Shown here piece after piece: positions 42,357-50,426 of a DNA stretch of 64,000 bases (position 1 is its first letter; every line of letters begins with the position of its first letter). This DNA comes from JACDAN01 sp963847235. GTDB taxonomy: Bacteria > Actinomycetota > Thermoleophilia > Gaiellales > Gaiellaceae. The stretch covers positions 221,494 through 285,493 of the forward strand of contig CAWJYU010000005.1 of NCBI GenBank assembly GCA_963847235.1. The letters are read 5' to 3'. The position numbers and the translations under genes are program-made. Under the pieces are notes generated by a model. It saw only the letters and a program-made list of their open reading frames with translations, was not told where the DNA came from and made no database searches.

Positions 42357-43625
42357 TCACTCCGCGGCTCTGCTCGTGACCGGCAACGGCGGCACCTCGG
42401 GGGCGCCCGGACCCGGCTCCCTCAGCCGGTAGATCCAGAAGACCGGCAGCAGCACGATCGCCGCGGCGCCGAACGCGAGCGCGGTGACGCCGAGGAAGTC
42501 GAGCGCGAAGCCGCCGAGCAGCGCGAGGCCGGCGCCGAGGAGAGCGGCGACGAGGTCGTTCGCACCGAGGAGCTTGCCGCGCTCGGCCGGTGCCGTGCTG
42601 TCGGCGAGCTGGGCGGTCGCCGCGACGAACGAGACGTTCCAGCCGAGGCCGAGGCCGAAGAGCAGGACGCCCGTCATCCAGACGCCCTCGAACACCTGGA
42701 TCCCCGCGCACGAGGCGGACATGACGATCAGGCCCGTCGCCAGGGCCCGGGTGCGGCCGACACGGTCGATCACCGGGCCGATCACCAGCACGAGCGCGTA
42801 CATCCCGAGCACGTGCGCCCCGATGATCGGGAAGATCAGGTGCTGGGCGTGCTCGCGGTGGTCGACGACGACGTACCCGGTCAGGTTCATGACGGAGACC
42901 ATCACCGCCATCGAGGCGAACCCTGCGAGGAGCGCCGGGATCACGCCCGGCCTGCGGACGATCTCGGCCAGCGGCGCCGCCGGTTGCGGCGGCCCGTCCT
43001 CGGCCGGCGAGATCAGCTCGGCGATGCGCTTCGGGTCGGGCCGCACGTTCAGGGCGAGCACCAGGGCGACGAGGGACAGGACGCCCGCGCCGAGCCACGG
43101 GATCGTCAGGACGCTCGCCTCGAGCTCGTCCTTCCCGGAGAAGATGGGGCTGAAGACGGCGGGCCCGAGGATCGCTCCGACGACGGCTCCGCTGAGCACG
43201 TAGGCGATCCCGCGCGCGCGGCGCTCGGGCGGGTACATGTCGCCGGCCGCGGTGCGGGTGAGCAGCGAGACGCCGCCCGAGGATCCGATCAGGGCGAAGC
43301 CGACGATCACCGGCACGGCCTGCTCGGTCGCAGTCCCGAGTGCGGTCAGCGCGCAGCCGGTGGCGCCGCCGAGGAACCCGACGGCGATGATCGGCACCCG
43401 GCCGAACCGGTCCATCGCCCATCCGGCCGGGAGGGCGGTCAGGGCGGAGGCTGTCAGGAAGATCGCCGGCCCGAGCCCGAGCAGCGCCTCGAAGCCGGTG
43501 ACGAGCACGAAGGTCAGGGAGGAGACGGCGGCGACGAGCTGCAGCACCGCCGAGTTCACCGCCATCGTCGCCGCGAGCAGGATCGTGTTGCGGCGAATCG
43601 GCAGGTCGGCGGGGACCGCGCTCAC
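42357..43625 (-). CDS. Major facilitator superfamily transporter
   Basis: 422 residues with 12 hydrophobic segments. The MFS motif A between helices 2 and 3 is present as GWAMDRFGRVPII, with a weaker copy in the second half (GPVIDRVGRTRALA). Cytoplasmic loop after helix 6 is acidic and Pro-rich (AEDGPPQPAAPLAE). Probably a drug or metabolite exporter; the substrate cannot be deduced. It ends close to the small gene at 42291 on the same strand and starts 67 bases from the stop of the cyclase regulator. Confidence 0.9.
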   Translation of the reverse strand: MSAVPADLPIRRNTILLAATMAVNSAVLQLVAAVSSLTFVLVTGFEALLGLGPAIFLTASALTALPAGWAMDRFGRVPIIAVGFLGGATGCALTALGTATEQAVPVIVGFALIGSSGGVSLLTRTAAGDMYPPERRARGIAYVLSGAVVGAILGPAVFSPIFSGKDELEASVLTIPWLGAGVLSLVALVLALNVRPDPKRIAELISPAEDGPPQPAAPLAEIVRRPGVIPALLAGFASMAVMVSVMNLTGYVVVDHREHAQHLIFPIIGAHVLGMYALVLVIGPVIDRVGRTRALATGLIVMSASCAGIQVFEGVWMTGVLLFGLGLGWNVSFVAATAQLADSTAPAERGKLLGANDLVAALLGAGLALLGGFALDFLGVTALAFGAAAIVLLPVFWIYRLREPGPGAPEVPPLPVTSRAAE

Positions 43626-43692
43626 CGGGAGATGATCGCAGCCGGGCCGAGGCCGGCCGCGGGTCCCTCCCGTGGGTCTTGGCGACGGCGGA

Positions 43693-46152
43693 TCAGTCTC
43701 TGGAGAGCGCTCGCTCCACAGCGTCGCTCGTCTCCAGTTGTGCGCCAGCCGCGAGTGCGTCAGACACGTTGTTGCCGAGCAGCGACGTCACTCGGCTGAG
43801 GGCAGCTTCCCTAAGCTCGCGCTCGATCGGCTCGAGCTCGGCGTCGGCGTCATCGAGCAAGCGACCGCTCACCCCGAGCAGTTCAGCCGACCGCTGCGGC
43901 TCAGACTCGGAGATCGTCGCTGCTATGCCCTGAAGTGCATAAGCGACGTACTCCATCGAGCCGAGTCTCATCGTTGTTCGAAGCGCAGCCTCGAATGCTT
44001 CCCTTCCGGCATCCATACGACCCGAGCGGTAGTACGCGGCTCCGAGGTTCAAGAGGGCCGTCGACTCGCCCCAGACGTCTTCCACCTCCCGATGCAGTCT
44101 CAGGGATTCCTCAATGAATACCGTCGCGTTCGGAGCATCTCCCCTTCCCAGCGCGATGTATCCGAGATTGCTCAGCCCCACCGCAAGCGGGCGCCGGTCC
44201 TCCAAGGTCCGCAAGAGGTCGACGGCTTCCTCCTGACGTGCGATCGCTTTTTCGATGTCAAGACGTGCACTTGCGATCGTCGCGAGATTCGTGAGCGCCT
44301 TCGCCACGGTCAGCGCATCCCCGGTGGCCTGTGCCAACTCGAGCTCCTCTTCGGCGTGCGCGTCGGCTCCCTCGAAGTCGCCCTGGAGTCGCGCAAAGTT
44401 GGCTGCCGCGTTGAGCGCCTGGGCGCGCACGCCGGGAGGCGATTCCTTCGCTTCGAGTCCCCTGTCCAACCACATCCGTCCCTCGGCGACGTAGCCGCGG
44501 ATCCGCCAGAACCACCAAAGGTCCGCCGCGCACTGGAGTAGGCGCGATCGGTCGCGCTGCTGCAAGTACTCGAGAGTCGCTCGGATGTTCGCGTAGTCGC
44601 GCTGCAGTACGCGGACCACGGATTCCTGATCCTTTCCGGTGAGACGACTCTCCGCATCCGTCACGAGCCTGATGAAGTGCTCGGCATGGGACTCGACAAC
44701 CTGGTGCTGTTCTGAAGAGTCCACGAGGCGGTCGGCGGCATACTCGCGGATCGTCTCGAGCATCCAGTAGCGATCATCTGTGAAGCGCACGAGGCTCTTC
44801 TCGACAAGCGCTTGCAAGGTGTCGAGGTCGGCGTCTGCGACCTCTTCAGCAGCATCGAGCGTGCAGCCGCCGGCGAAGACGGAGAGGCGCGCGAAGAGGA
44901 GCTGCTCGACATCGGACAGCAGGTCGTAGCTCCACGCGATCGTCGCCCGCAGAGTCTGCTGGCGCTCGGGCAGGTCCCGCGCCCCGCCCGTCAGTAATGG
45001 AAGCCGTTGCTCCAGCCGCTCGAGAATCTGCGCGGACGAGAATGCCTTGGCTCGCGCGGCCGCGAGTTCGAGCGCGAGCGGCAGGTCGTCCAGTCGTCGG
45101 CAGATGTCGGCGACGGCCTCGTCGGCCGTGAAGTCCGGTCGGGCCGCCCGCGCTCGCGCCAGAAAGTACCCGACCCCTTCCTCGTGAACAAGCGGCTGCA
45201 CCGGGTACTCCTGCTCACCCGTCACATGCAGCGGCTCCCTGCTCGTGATGAGGACGTCGAGCTTCGGGCACGAGACAAGTAGCGCCGCAACGTCCGCTGC
45301 TGCTTCGACGACATGCTCGAAGTTGTCGAAGAGGCAGAGCATCTCCTTGTCTTGGATCTGCTCGGCCAGGCCGTTCTTCGAGCCGACGACCTGCGCTGCG
45401 GTCGCAAGGACAAGCTTCGGGTCGCGCAGGGAAGCAAGCGGGATCCACCAAACGCCCTCCGAGTAGCTGTCCGAGACGAGACCGGCGGCCTGTACGGCGA
45501 GTCGCGTCTTGCCCATCCCCCCAGGCCCGGTAAGCGTGAGCAGGCGCGTGTCAAGAGAGACAAGGAGCGACGCGACCTCGGCGAGCTCCGCTTCTCTTCC
45601 AAGAAACGGCGTCGTCGGAACTGGGAGGTTGGTCCGGTACAAGCTCTTGAGCCTCGGAAACTCCCCTTCTCCGAGCTGGTAGACGCGCTCGGCCGCCGAC
45701 AGGTCCTTCAGGCGGTGCTCCCCGAGGTCTTTGAGCTCCAGCTCGATCAGCTGCGCGGTGGACGAGGAGACCAGGACCTGTCCGCCGTGGCCGGCGGCCG
45801 CGATGCGGGCGGCACGGTGCACGTCCGGACCGACATACCCTTCCTCGGCGAGGAGCGGTGTGCCTGTGTGCATGCCGACCCGTACGTGGACGTTGCCCTG
45901 CGCGAGTGCTTCGGTGAGCGCATGCGCGGCCGCAATCGCCCCAGGCGCTGTCGGGAAGGCGAAGAAGAACGCGTCGCCCTGGGTGTCCACCTCGACGCCG
46001 CCCTCGCGCGCGCAGGCCTCCCGGATGACCCGTCGATGCTCGGCGAGGGCCTCGGCGTAGGCCTCTGGGCCGAGCTCGTGCAGCAGCCGCGTCGAGCCTT
46101 CTACGTCGGTGAAGAGGAAGGTGACAGTGCCGGTCGGAAGATCGTCGCGCAC
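43693..46152 (-). CDS. Class III cyclase / NB-ARC ATPase / TPR regulator
   Basis: 819 residues. Class III nucleotide cyclase domain at 1-160 (VTFLFTDVEGSTRLLHE with metal Asp 16, VDTQGDAFFFAFPTA, RVGMHTGTPLLAEEGYVGPDVHRAARIA). NB-ARC/AAA ATPase with P-loop LTGPGGMGKTRLA near 208-218, VLITSREPL and RLDDLPLALELAAARAKAF. From about 500 on, TPR-like helical repeats (ALTNLATIASARLDIEKAIARQEEAVDLL, GESTALLNLGAAYYRSGRMDAGREAFEAAL). This is a common actinobacterial signalling architecture of the AfsR/STAND type with a cyclase in place of a DNA-binding head; stimulus unknown. Intact. Confidence 0.9.
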   Translation of the reverse strand: MRDDLPTGTVTFLFTDVEGSTRLLHELGPEAYAEALAEHRRVIREACAREGGVEVDTQGDAFFFAFPTAPGAIAAAHALTEALAQGNVHVRVGMHTGTPLLAEEGYVGPDVHRAARIAAAGHGGQVLVSSSTAQLIELELKDLGEHRLKDLSAAERVYQLGEGEFPRLKSLYRTNLPVPTTPFLGREAELAEVASLLVSLDTRLLTLTGPGGMGKTRLAVQAAGLVSDSYSEGVWWIPLASLRDPKLVLATAAQVVGSKNGLAEQIQDKEMLCLFDNFEHVVEAAADVAALLVSCPKLDVLITSREPLHVTGEQEYPVQPLVHEEGVGYFLARARAARPDFTADEAVADICRRLDDLPLALELAAARAKAFSSAQILERLEQRLPLLTGGARDLPERQQTLRATIAWSYDLLSDVEQLLFARLSVFAGGCTLDAAEEVADADLDTLQALVEKSLVRFTDDRYWMLETIREYAADRLVDSSEQHQVVESHAEHFIRLVTDAESRLTGKDQESVVRVLQRDYANIRATLEYLQQRDRSRLLQCAADLWWFWRIRGYVAEGRMWLDRGLEAKESPPGVRAQALNAAANFARLQGDFEGADAHAEEELELAQATGDALTVAKALTNLATIASARLDIEKAIARQEEAVDLLRTLEDRRPLAVGLSNLGYIALGRGDAPNATVFIEESLRLHREVEDVWGESTALLNLGAAYYRSGRMDAGREAFEAALRTTMRLGSMEYVAYALQGIAATISESEPQRSAELLGVSGRLLDDADAELEPIERELREAALSRVTSLLGNNVSDALAAGAQLETSDAVERALSRD

Positions 46153-46161
46153 GTTCCGTGA

Positions 46162-46338
46162 TCATCCGCCGGGACGGATCTCGCGTCCAGCGCCGGCCCC
46201 GTAACACCATGCCCGTCCCCATGCGCCCGCGAGAGAGGGAGAACAGAACCGGACCGCGATCCGGCAACCGGCCGCTTCATGTCGCGCGAGCAACGCATGA
46301 GCGTCGACTCCATCCTCGTAAGGGTTGTACTCGGGCAT
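46162..46338 (-). CDS. Possible small ORF upstream of cyclase gene
   Basis: MPEYNPYEDGVDAHALLARHEAAGCRIAVRFCSPSLAGAW... (58 codons) with GAGGCGAGC upstream. It ends 10 bases before the cyclase start. Composition is plausible but there is no family or motif. The rest of the gap up to the tRNA (46339-46570) holds no gene that I can support. Confidence 0.3.
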   Translation of the reverse strand: MPEYNPYEDGVDAHALLARHEAAGCRIAVRFCSPSLAGAWGRAWCYGAGAGREIRPGG

Positions 46339-46570
46339 CGTGCTCGCCTCTGCGGGCCTCTTGGCGGTCTGCGCACGACACGCAGCGCGAGTCTGAACAG
46401 GACAAGCCCGAACGGCTCACCGAGGAAGAATGGCGCGAGCGTTAGGGGATAGACGACGATTAGCAGAATCGTGCGGGCTCCGAACGGGCCTCACCTTGAC
46501 GCAAACGCTTGACGCACGAGTTCTCGCGGAGGTCTCGGAGGACCGAGAAAGCGCCTAGAATGGCCGCTCC

Positions 46571-46643
46571 GCCCTCTTAGCTCAGCTGGTAGAGCACCTC
46601 CATGGTAAGGAGGGGGTCGACGGTTCGAGTCCGTCAGAGGGCT
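46571..46643 (+). tRNA. tRNA-Thr (anticodon GGT)
   Basis: Acceptor stem GCCCTCT/AGAGGGC, D-arm TAGCTCAGCTGGTAGAGC, anticodon stem CCTCC/GGAGG with loop ATGGTAA (anticodon GGT), T-arm CGACGGTTCGAGTCCGTC, discriminator T. 73 bases. Its last 47 bases are repeated at 55568, so this is the attachment site of the island that follows. Confidence 0.97.
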
Positions 46644-46644
46644 T
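46597..46644 (+). repeat. attL: 48-base direct repeat, left copy
   Basis: CCTCCATGGTAAGGAG... through ...CAGAGGGCTT, identical base for base to 55568-55615. It comprises the tRNA-Thr gene from the anticodon stem to the 3' end plus one base. Together the two copies delimit an 8.97-kb segment. Confidence 0.92.
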
Positions 46645-46647
46645 CAC

Positions 46648-46671
46648 AAAAGGCCAGCAAATGGCCTTTTT
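46648..46671 (+). terminator. Rho-independent terminator after tRNA-Thr
   Basis: AAAAGGCCA, loop GCAAA, TGGCCTTTTT. A 9-base stem with a T-run on the plus strand, directly downstream of tRNA-Thr. Confidence 0.85.
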
Positions 46672-47207
46672 GTTGCCCCAGCGGCGTACGTGCAGCGCTC
46701 GATCGTCCCTCAACCTGTCCCCAAGACCTGTCCCATCATCTCAGGAGCCCTGGAGTTTTGGCTTGAGCAAAGGCTTCTGACTTCATCGAGCACCTCCCTG
46801 AAAGGGAGGGCCTCCGAACGTGTTCAGCGGCCATCGCGACCGACGGCCCTGCTTCGCGGCGGTTCGCCAAAGCCGCTGAGGGCGATCCGCGCCATCACAC
46901 ATATCCCGATCCGTCGTTAGAGCGAGGACTTGAGCTCGGTCATTCCGAACATCACCGACCGGTACACCAGAGCCCTCGCTGAAGACCCCGGAGGCGGAAG
47001 CAGAGGACATGTGTACGCCAGGAACTAGGGGAGCCCCGATGCGAACGGCTCCCTAGCCGAACCAACCTTCGCATACGCAACTTCAAGTGGATCGGGAGCC
47101 GCGCAACGCGGGCTGGTGGGCGCTCACGCGAAACATCGCTCGTGCATGCGATGAGCCTTCCAACGACTCGGCAAGTCCTTGTCGAAACGACGAAGGAAGG
47201 AACTGAA
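46672..47207. other. Non-coding left end of island
   Basis: About 530 bases without a supportable gene. Contains the hairpin at 47025-47056. The 76-codon plus ORF at 46690 is not protein-like. No integrase or excisionase remnant could be read in any frame. Confidence 0.5.
47025..47056. terminator. Hairpin with CCGATGCGA loop, copy 1
   Basis: CTAGGGGAGCC pairs with GGCTCCCTAG (one bulged G) across CCGATGCGAAC. The hairpin at 53322 has the same loop sequence and the same CTAGGG stem base. Likely a terminator or processed leader; no T-run. Confidence 0.55.
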
Positions 47208-47951
47208 ATGTCAACGATCACCCAAGACAACCTCGAAGGACAACGGGCGCTGGTGACGGGCGCGACCTCGGGCATCGGTCGGGCGGTCGCGCTGCAACTG
47301 GCCCGGGACGGGGCGGAGGTCGTGGTTCACGGCCGCGACGTCGCGCGCGGCGCCGAGACGGTCCAGGAGATCACGGCCGCTGGCGGCAAGGCAAGCTTCG
47401 TTGCAGCCGACCTCGGCGACCTAGCCGACGTGGAGCGCTTGGCGCACGACGTCGGCGAGGTCGACATCCTGATCAACAACGCCGGGATCTCGGCTTTCGG
47501 CCCGACGGCAGAGTTCGATCCTGCCGTATTCGACAAGATGTTCGCGAGCAACGTTCGCGCGCCGTTCTTCCTCGTCGCGACGCTGGCTCCCGGGATGGCT
47601 GCGAGGGGCCGGGGCAGCATCGTCAGCCTCAGCAGCATGGCCGGCGGCGTCGGGCTCGTGGGCGGCGCAGCGTACGGCGCGACGAAGGCATCGCTCGAGG
47701 CGATGACGCGCGCCTGGGCCGCGGAGTACAGCGAGAGCGGGGTGCGCGTCAACGCGATCGCCCCAGGCCCCGTCTACACGCCGTCGCCGTCAGGTCCCGA
47801 GTTCATCACGGCGCTCGGAGAGACCACGCCTATGCACCGCGCTTCACAGCCCGAGGAGATCGCCGAGGTCATCGCCTTCCTCGCATCCCCCCGGGCGAGC
47901 TACATCACCGGCACCACCGTCGCCGCCGACGGCGGACGCAGAGCGATCTAA
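47208..47951 (+). CDS. Short-chain dehydrogenase/reductase
   Basis: 247 residues, classical SDR. TGATSGIG cofactor loop at about 17-24, NNAGIS at about 90, catalytic Ser in SLSSMAGG, and YGATK (Y-x3-K) at about 156-160. VVHGRDV after the second strand suggests NADP preference (Arg after the strand). ATG start with GAAGGAAGG upstream. It reduces or oxidises a carbonyl/hydroxyl group; substrate unknown. First gene of the island operon; the oxidoreductase follows after about 45 bases. Confidence 0.93.
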   Translation: MSTITQDNLEGQRALVTGATSGIGRAVALQLARDGAEVVVHGRDVARGAETVQEITAAGGKASFVAADLGDLADVERLAHDVGEVDILINNAGISAFGPTAEFDPAVFDKMFASNVRAPFFLVATLAPGMAARGRGSIVSLSSMAGGVGLVGGAAYGATKASLEAMTRAWAAEYSESGVRVNAIAPGPVYTPSPSGPEFITALGETTPMHRASQPEEIAEVIAFLASPRASYITGTTVAADGGRRAI

Positions 47952-47955
47952 CCGG

Positions 47956-48017
47956 AACCACAACCATCGATGCAAATCCCACCAGAGGAGGCAACCGTGA
48001 CCAGTCAGTCGAACCAG
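47956..48017 (+). repeat. Duplicated leader sequence, copy 1
   Basis: AACCA...CATCGATGCAAATCCC, then a purine-rich RBS, a start codon and codons for (T/S)SQSNQ. The same arrangement recurs at 49356-49418. Here it starts the NDH-2-like gene (GTG at 47997). Confidence 0.75.
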
Positions 48018-49490
48018 TGGCCGGAACCGAATCGAGCGGAAACCGAGGCGATGGCAGCCACGGAGGTCGGCATGAGCCGTGAGCAAGCGAGATCGGGCGG
48101 ATCGGGCGCCGGGGAACGGGACCGCAGGCGGGGCGACGCGGGTGATGGCCCGGAGCGAGTCGTGGTCGTGGGCGGCGGCTACGCGGGGCTCTTCGCCGCG
48201 AGGCGCGCCTCCCGAAGCCGGCGCGGCCGAGTCGAGGTGACGGTCGTCGACCCCGCGTCCGAGTGGGTGGAGCGGACCCGCCTGCACCAGGTCGCGGCCG
48301 GGGATGCGTCCGTAAAGCGGTGGCCGCTGGCAAGGCTCTTCCGTGGCACGGGGGTGAGCGTCGTCGGCGGCAGGGTCACGGAGATCGACCTGATGGGTGG
48401 GGCGGTGACCGTGGAGACCGGGACCGGGACCACGACGCGACTGCCGTTCGACCGGCTCGTGTACACCCTCGGGAGCACGGCCGACACGGGCCTCGTGCCG
48501 GGAGCGCGTGATCACGCCTTCGTCCTGGACAGCACTTCGACTGCCGAGGATCTGCGGAACGCGCTGCGGGCGGGGGTGGCCTCGTCCGGGTCTACGGGGA
48601 CGCGCGTCGCGGTCGTCGGCGGTGGGCTCACCGGCGTCGAAGCGGCGACGGAGATCGCTGAGGCCTACCCCGAACTCTCCGTCACGCTCGTCACGGCTGG
48701 AGAGATCGCCGGGGGGCTCTCCGTGCGCGGCCGGGACTACCTGCTCCGGGCCATGGGACGTTTCAACGTGGAGCTCAGGGAGCGCACCGAGGTCGAGGAG
48801 GTCGAACGCGGAGCGGTCAGGACCGCCGGCGGCGAAACGATCCCGGCGGACGTGATCGTGTGGGCCGCAGGGTTCGCGGTGCCGGACCTCGCGCGCCGCT
48901 CCGGTCTCGCCACGGACGAGCAGGGAAGGGTGCTGGTGGACGCGTCGTTGCGCTCGGTTTCCCATCCGGAGGTGTTCGCGGCTGGTGACTCCGCCTGGCC
49001 GGTGAAGCCGGTGGGCGTCGGGGCGGTGCGGCCAAGCGCCTACACCTCGACCATCATGGGCGCCCAAGCCGGGACCAACGTCGCGCGGGAGCTCGCCGGG
49101 AAGTCGGTGAAGCCGCTGCGGTTCGGCTACCTGATGCAGTCCGTGAGCCTCGGGCGCAGGGACGGATTCGTGCAGTTCACCGATGGGAACGACAAGCCCC
49201 TGCGCATGGTGGCCACCGGCCGGGTGGCCGCGCGGATCAAGGAGTTCGTCGAGCGGCTCGTCGTCGTGGGCTCCCTGCGGCTCGAACGACTCCTGCCCGG
49301 CGCATTTGCCTGGCGGCCCGCACCCAAGTCCCCCGGGGCAGAACGATCCAGCTTGAACCAGAGTCATCGATGCAAATCCCCATCAAAGGAGCCAGCCATG
49401 AGCAGCCAGTCGAACCAGTCAGACACCGCGCTTTCGTCGACCCTGGAAGGCAACGGGCACACGCACGACACCGCTTGCACGGCTACGTGA
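47997..49490 (+). CDS. NAD(P)H dehydrogenase-like (NDH-2 type) flavoprotein, 3' end read-through
   Basis: About 497 residues. After a polar 50-residue extension, VVVVGGGYAGLFAARRA (FAD), LVYTLGSTADTGL, RVAVVGGGLTGVEAATEIAEAYPELSV (NADH) and HPEVFAAGDSAWP (FAD C-terminal contact) define the two-dinucleotide-domain family of type II NADH dehydrogenases. GTG chosen because AGAGGAGGCAACC precedes it; ATG at 47970 is in frame. The protein should end near GAFAWRPAPKS, but the frame continues without a stop through a copy of the gene's own leader (49356) to 49490, so the last about 45 residues are probably not native. Confidence 0.85.
   Translation: MTSQSNQWPEPNRAETEAMAATEVGMSREQARSGGSGAGERDRRRGDAGDGPERVVVVGGGYAGLFAARRASRSRRGRVEVTVVDPASEWVERTRLHQVAAGDASVKRWPLARLFRGTGVSVVGGRVTEIDLMGGAVTVETGTGTTTRLPFDRLVYTLGSTADTGLVPGARDHAFVLDSTSTAEDLRNALRAGVASSGSTGTRVAVVGGGLTGVEAATEIAEAYPELSVTLVTAGEIAGGLSVRGRDYLLRAMGRFNVELRERTEVEEVERGAVRTAGGETIPADVIVWAAGFAVPDLARRSGLATDEQGRVLVDASLRSVSHPEVFAAGDSAWPVKPVGVGAVRPSAYTSTIMGAQAGTNVARELAGKSVKPLRFGYLMQSVSLGRRDGFVQFTDGNDKPLRMVATGRVAARIKEFVERLVVVGSLRLERLLPGAFAWRPAPKSPGAERSSLNQSHRCKSPSKEPAMSSQSNQSDTALSSTLEGNGHTHDTACTAT
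49356..49418 (+). repeat. Duplicated leader sequence, copy 2
   Basis: Second copy of the leader at 47956. It presents RBS AAAGGAG, ATG at 49398 and codons MSSQSNQSDTALSS...HTHDTACTAT then stop (30 codons). This is the head of a lost gene, probably one that shared an N-terminus with the NDH-2-like gene. Confidence 0.7.
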
Positions 49491-49551
49491 AGCTCGCGCC
49501 CGGCGCGTGGGTCCCGCAAACAGGTAGCCCGCTGGCCTACGTACGCTCAAC

Positions 49552-49812
49552 GTGGCGCGACGGGCAAAGTCTTTGAAGCCGCTGCTGGACGCCGGCGCCG
49601 ATGTCGTGCTCGTCGAGGGCGCCGATCTCACCGAGCAGGCCGCCGACGCGATCGGCGACGCGCCAATCGAGGTGATTCTCGACGCGGTCGCCGGGGAGCC
49701 CGTCGCGCAGCTCGCGTCGCTCCTGAAGATCGGCGGCCAGATCATCAGCTACACCGCCCGCGCCCGTCAGTCCCGGTGGTCAAGGAGCTACGGCCCTGCA
49801 CTGCGGGGCTAA
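49552..49812 (+). pseudogene. Fragment of zinc-type alcohol dehydrogenase/quinone reductase
   Basis: Reads RAKSLKPLLDAGADVVLVEGADLTEQAADAIGDAPIEVILDAVAGEPVAQLASLLKIGGQIISYT, the cofactor-domain part of a medium-chain quinone-reductase-like protein (normally about 300+ residues). Neither the GroES-like N-terminal domain nor the C-terminal end is present. It lies just after the truncated head of a gene at 49398, so an internal deletion removed the rest. Its stop overlaps the tetR stop on the other strand by four bases. Confidence 0.75.
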
Positions 49813-50372
49813 GGAGCGGAGATGAGCCCGGGGAGCGCGGCGCGCGCTTCACGCAGAGGGTCGCCGTCGCCGCGGATCACCGAGTGGACGATCGCGCCGT
49901 CCAAGAGCATGAGCACGACCTGTGCTCTTTGCTCGGGGTCGGGCACGCCAATTTCGGTGAGCAGCGCAGCCAGTTCGCGGTGCATTCCGTCCTTGTGCGC
50001 GACAACCACCGGTGCTGCCGGGTGATCGTCGTCGGACAGGTCGAGTCTGGCGCTCACGTACGGGCAACCGATGAAGCTGCTCCCGAGGCGATCGGCAACG
50101 CCTGCGGCGTGGTCAAACATGGCAAGCAGCCGCTCGCGGGGCGGTATGTCCGCGGAGTCGCCGAGCAGCAACGCGCGGTACGTCAGGTCTTGTTCCGCCA
50201 GTGCCTCGGCAACGAGCTCGTCCTTACCGGAGAAGTGGCGATACAGCGACATCTTGCCCGCGCCCGCGCGCTCGGCGATCGCGGCCGGCGTGGCGGCGGC
50301 CAGGCCTCGCGTCGCGACGAGCTCCGCGGTGGCCTTCAGGATGCGCTGGCGTGCGTCCCTTGTACCTGCCAT
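49809..50372 (-). CDS. TetR-family transcriptional regulator
   Basis: 187 residues. Helix-turn-helix at about 5-50: ARQRILKATAELVATRGLAAATPAAIAERAGAGKMSLYRHFSGKDELV. The C-terminal ligand domain contains FIGCPYVSARLDL, shared with the subgroup of QacR/TetR regulators with a CxY element (TetR_C). ATG at 50372 is chosen as it starts the HTH arm; the frame extends to 50495 across the operators and the divergent gene. It likely represses itself and the LuxR-type gene through the paired sites at 50382-50420. Confidence 0.92.
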   Translation of the reverse strand: MAGTRDARQRILKATAELVATRGLAAATPAAIAERAGAGKMSLYRHFSGKDELVAEALAEQDLTYRALLLGDSADIPPRERLLAMFDHAAGVADRLGSSFIGCPYVSARLDLSDDDHPAAPVVVAHKDGMHRELAALLTEIGVPDPEQRAQVVLMLLDGAIVHSVIRGDGDPLREARAALPGLISAP

Positions 50373-50381
50373 GTGGCTTAT

Positions 50382-50420
50382 GATACCTTCAGGTCTCGTT
50401 CGACGATACCTTGAGGTCTC
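50382..50420. promoter_or_regulatory. Paired TetR operator sites
   Basis: GATACCTTCAGGTCTC (50382-50397) and GATACCTTGAGGTCTC (50405-50420), direct repeats 23 bases apart, each with the palindrome ACCTT(C/G)AGGT-type core. They fill the 54-base gap between the divergent tetR and luxR-type starts. Confidence 0.8.
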
Positions 50421-50426
50421 ATAGCC

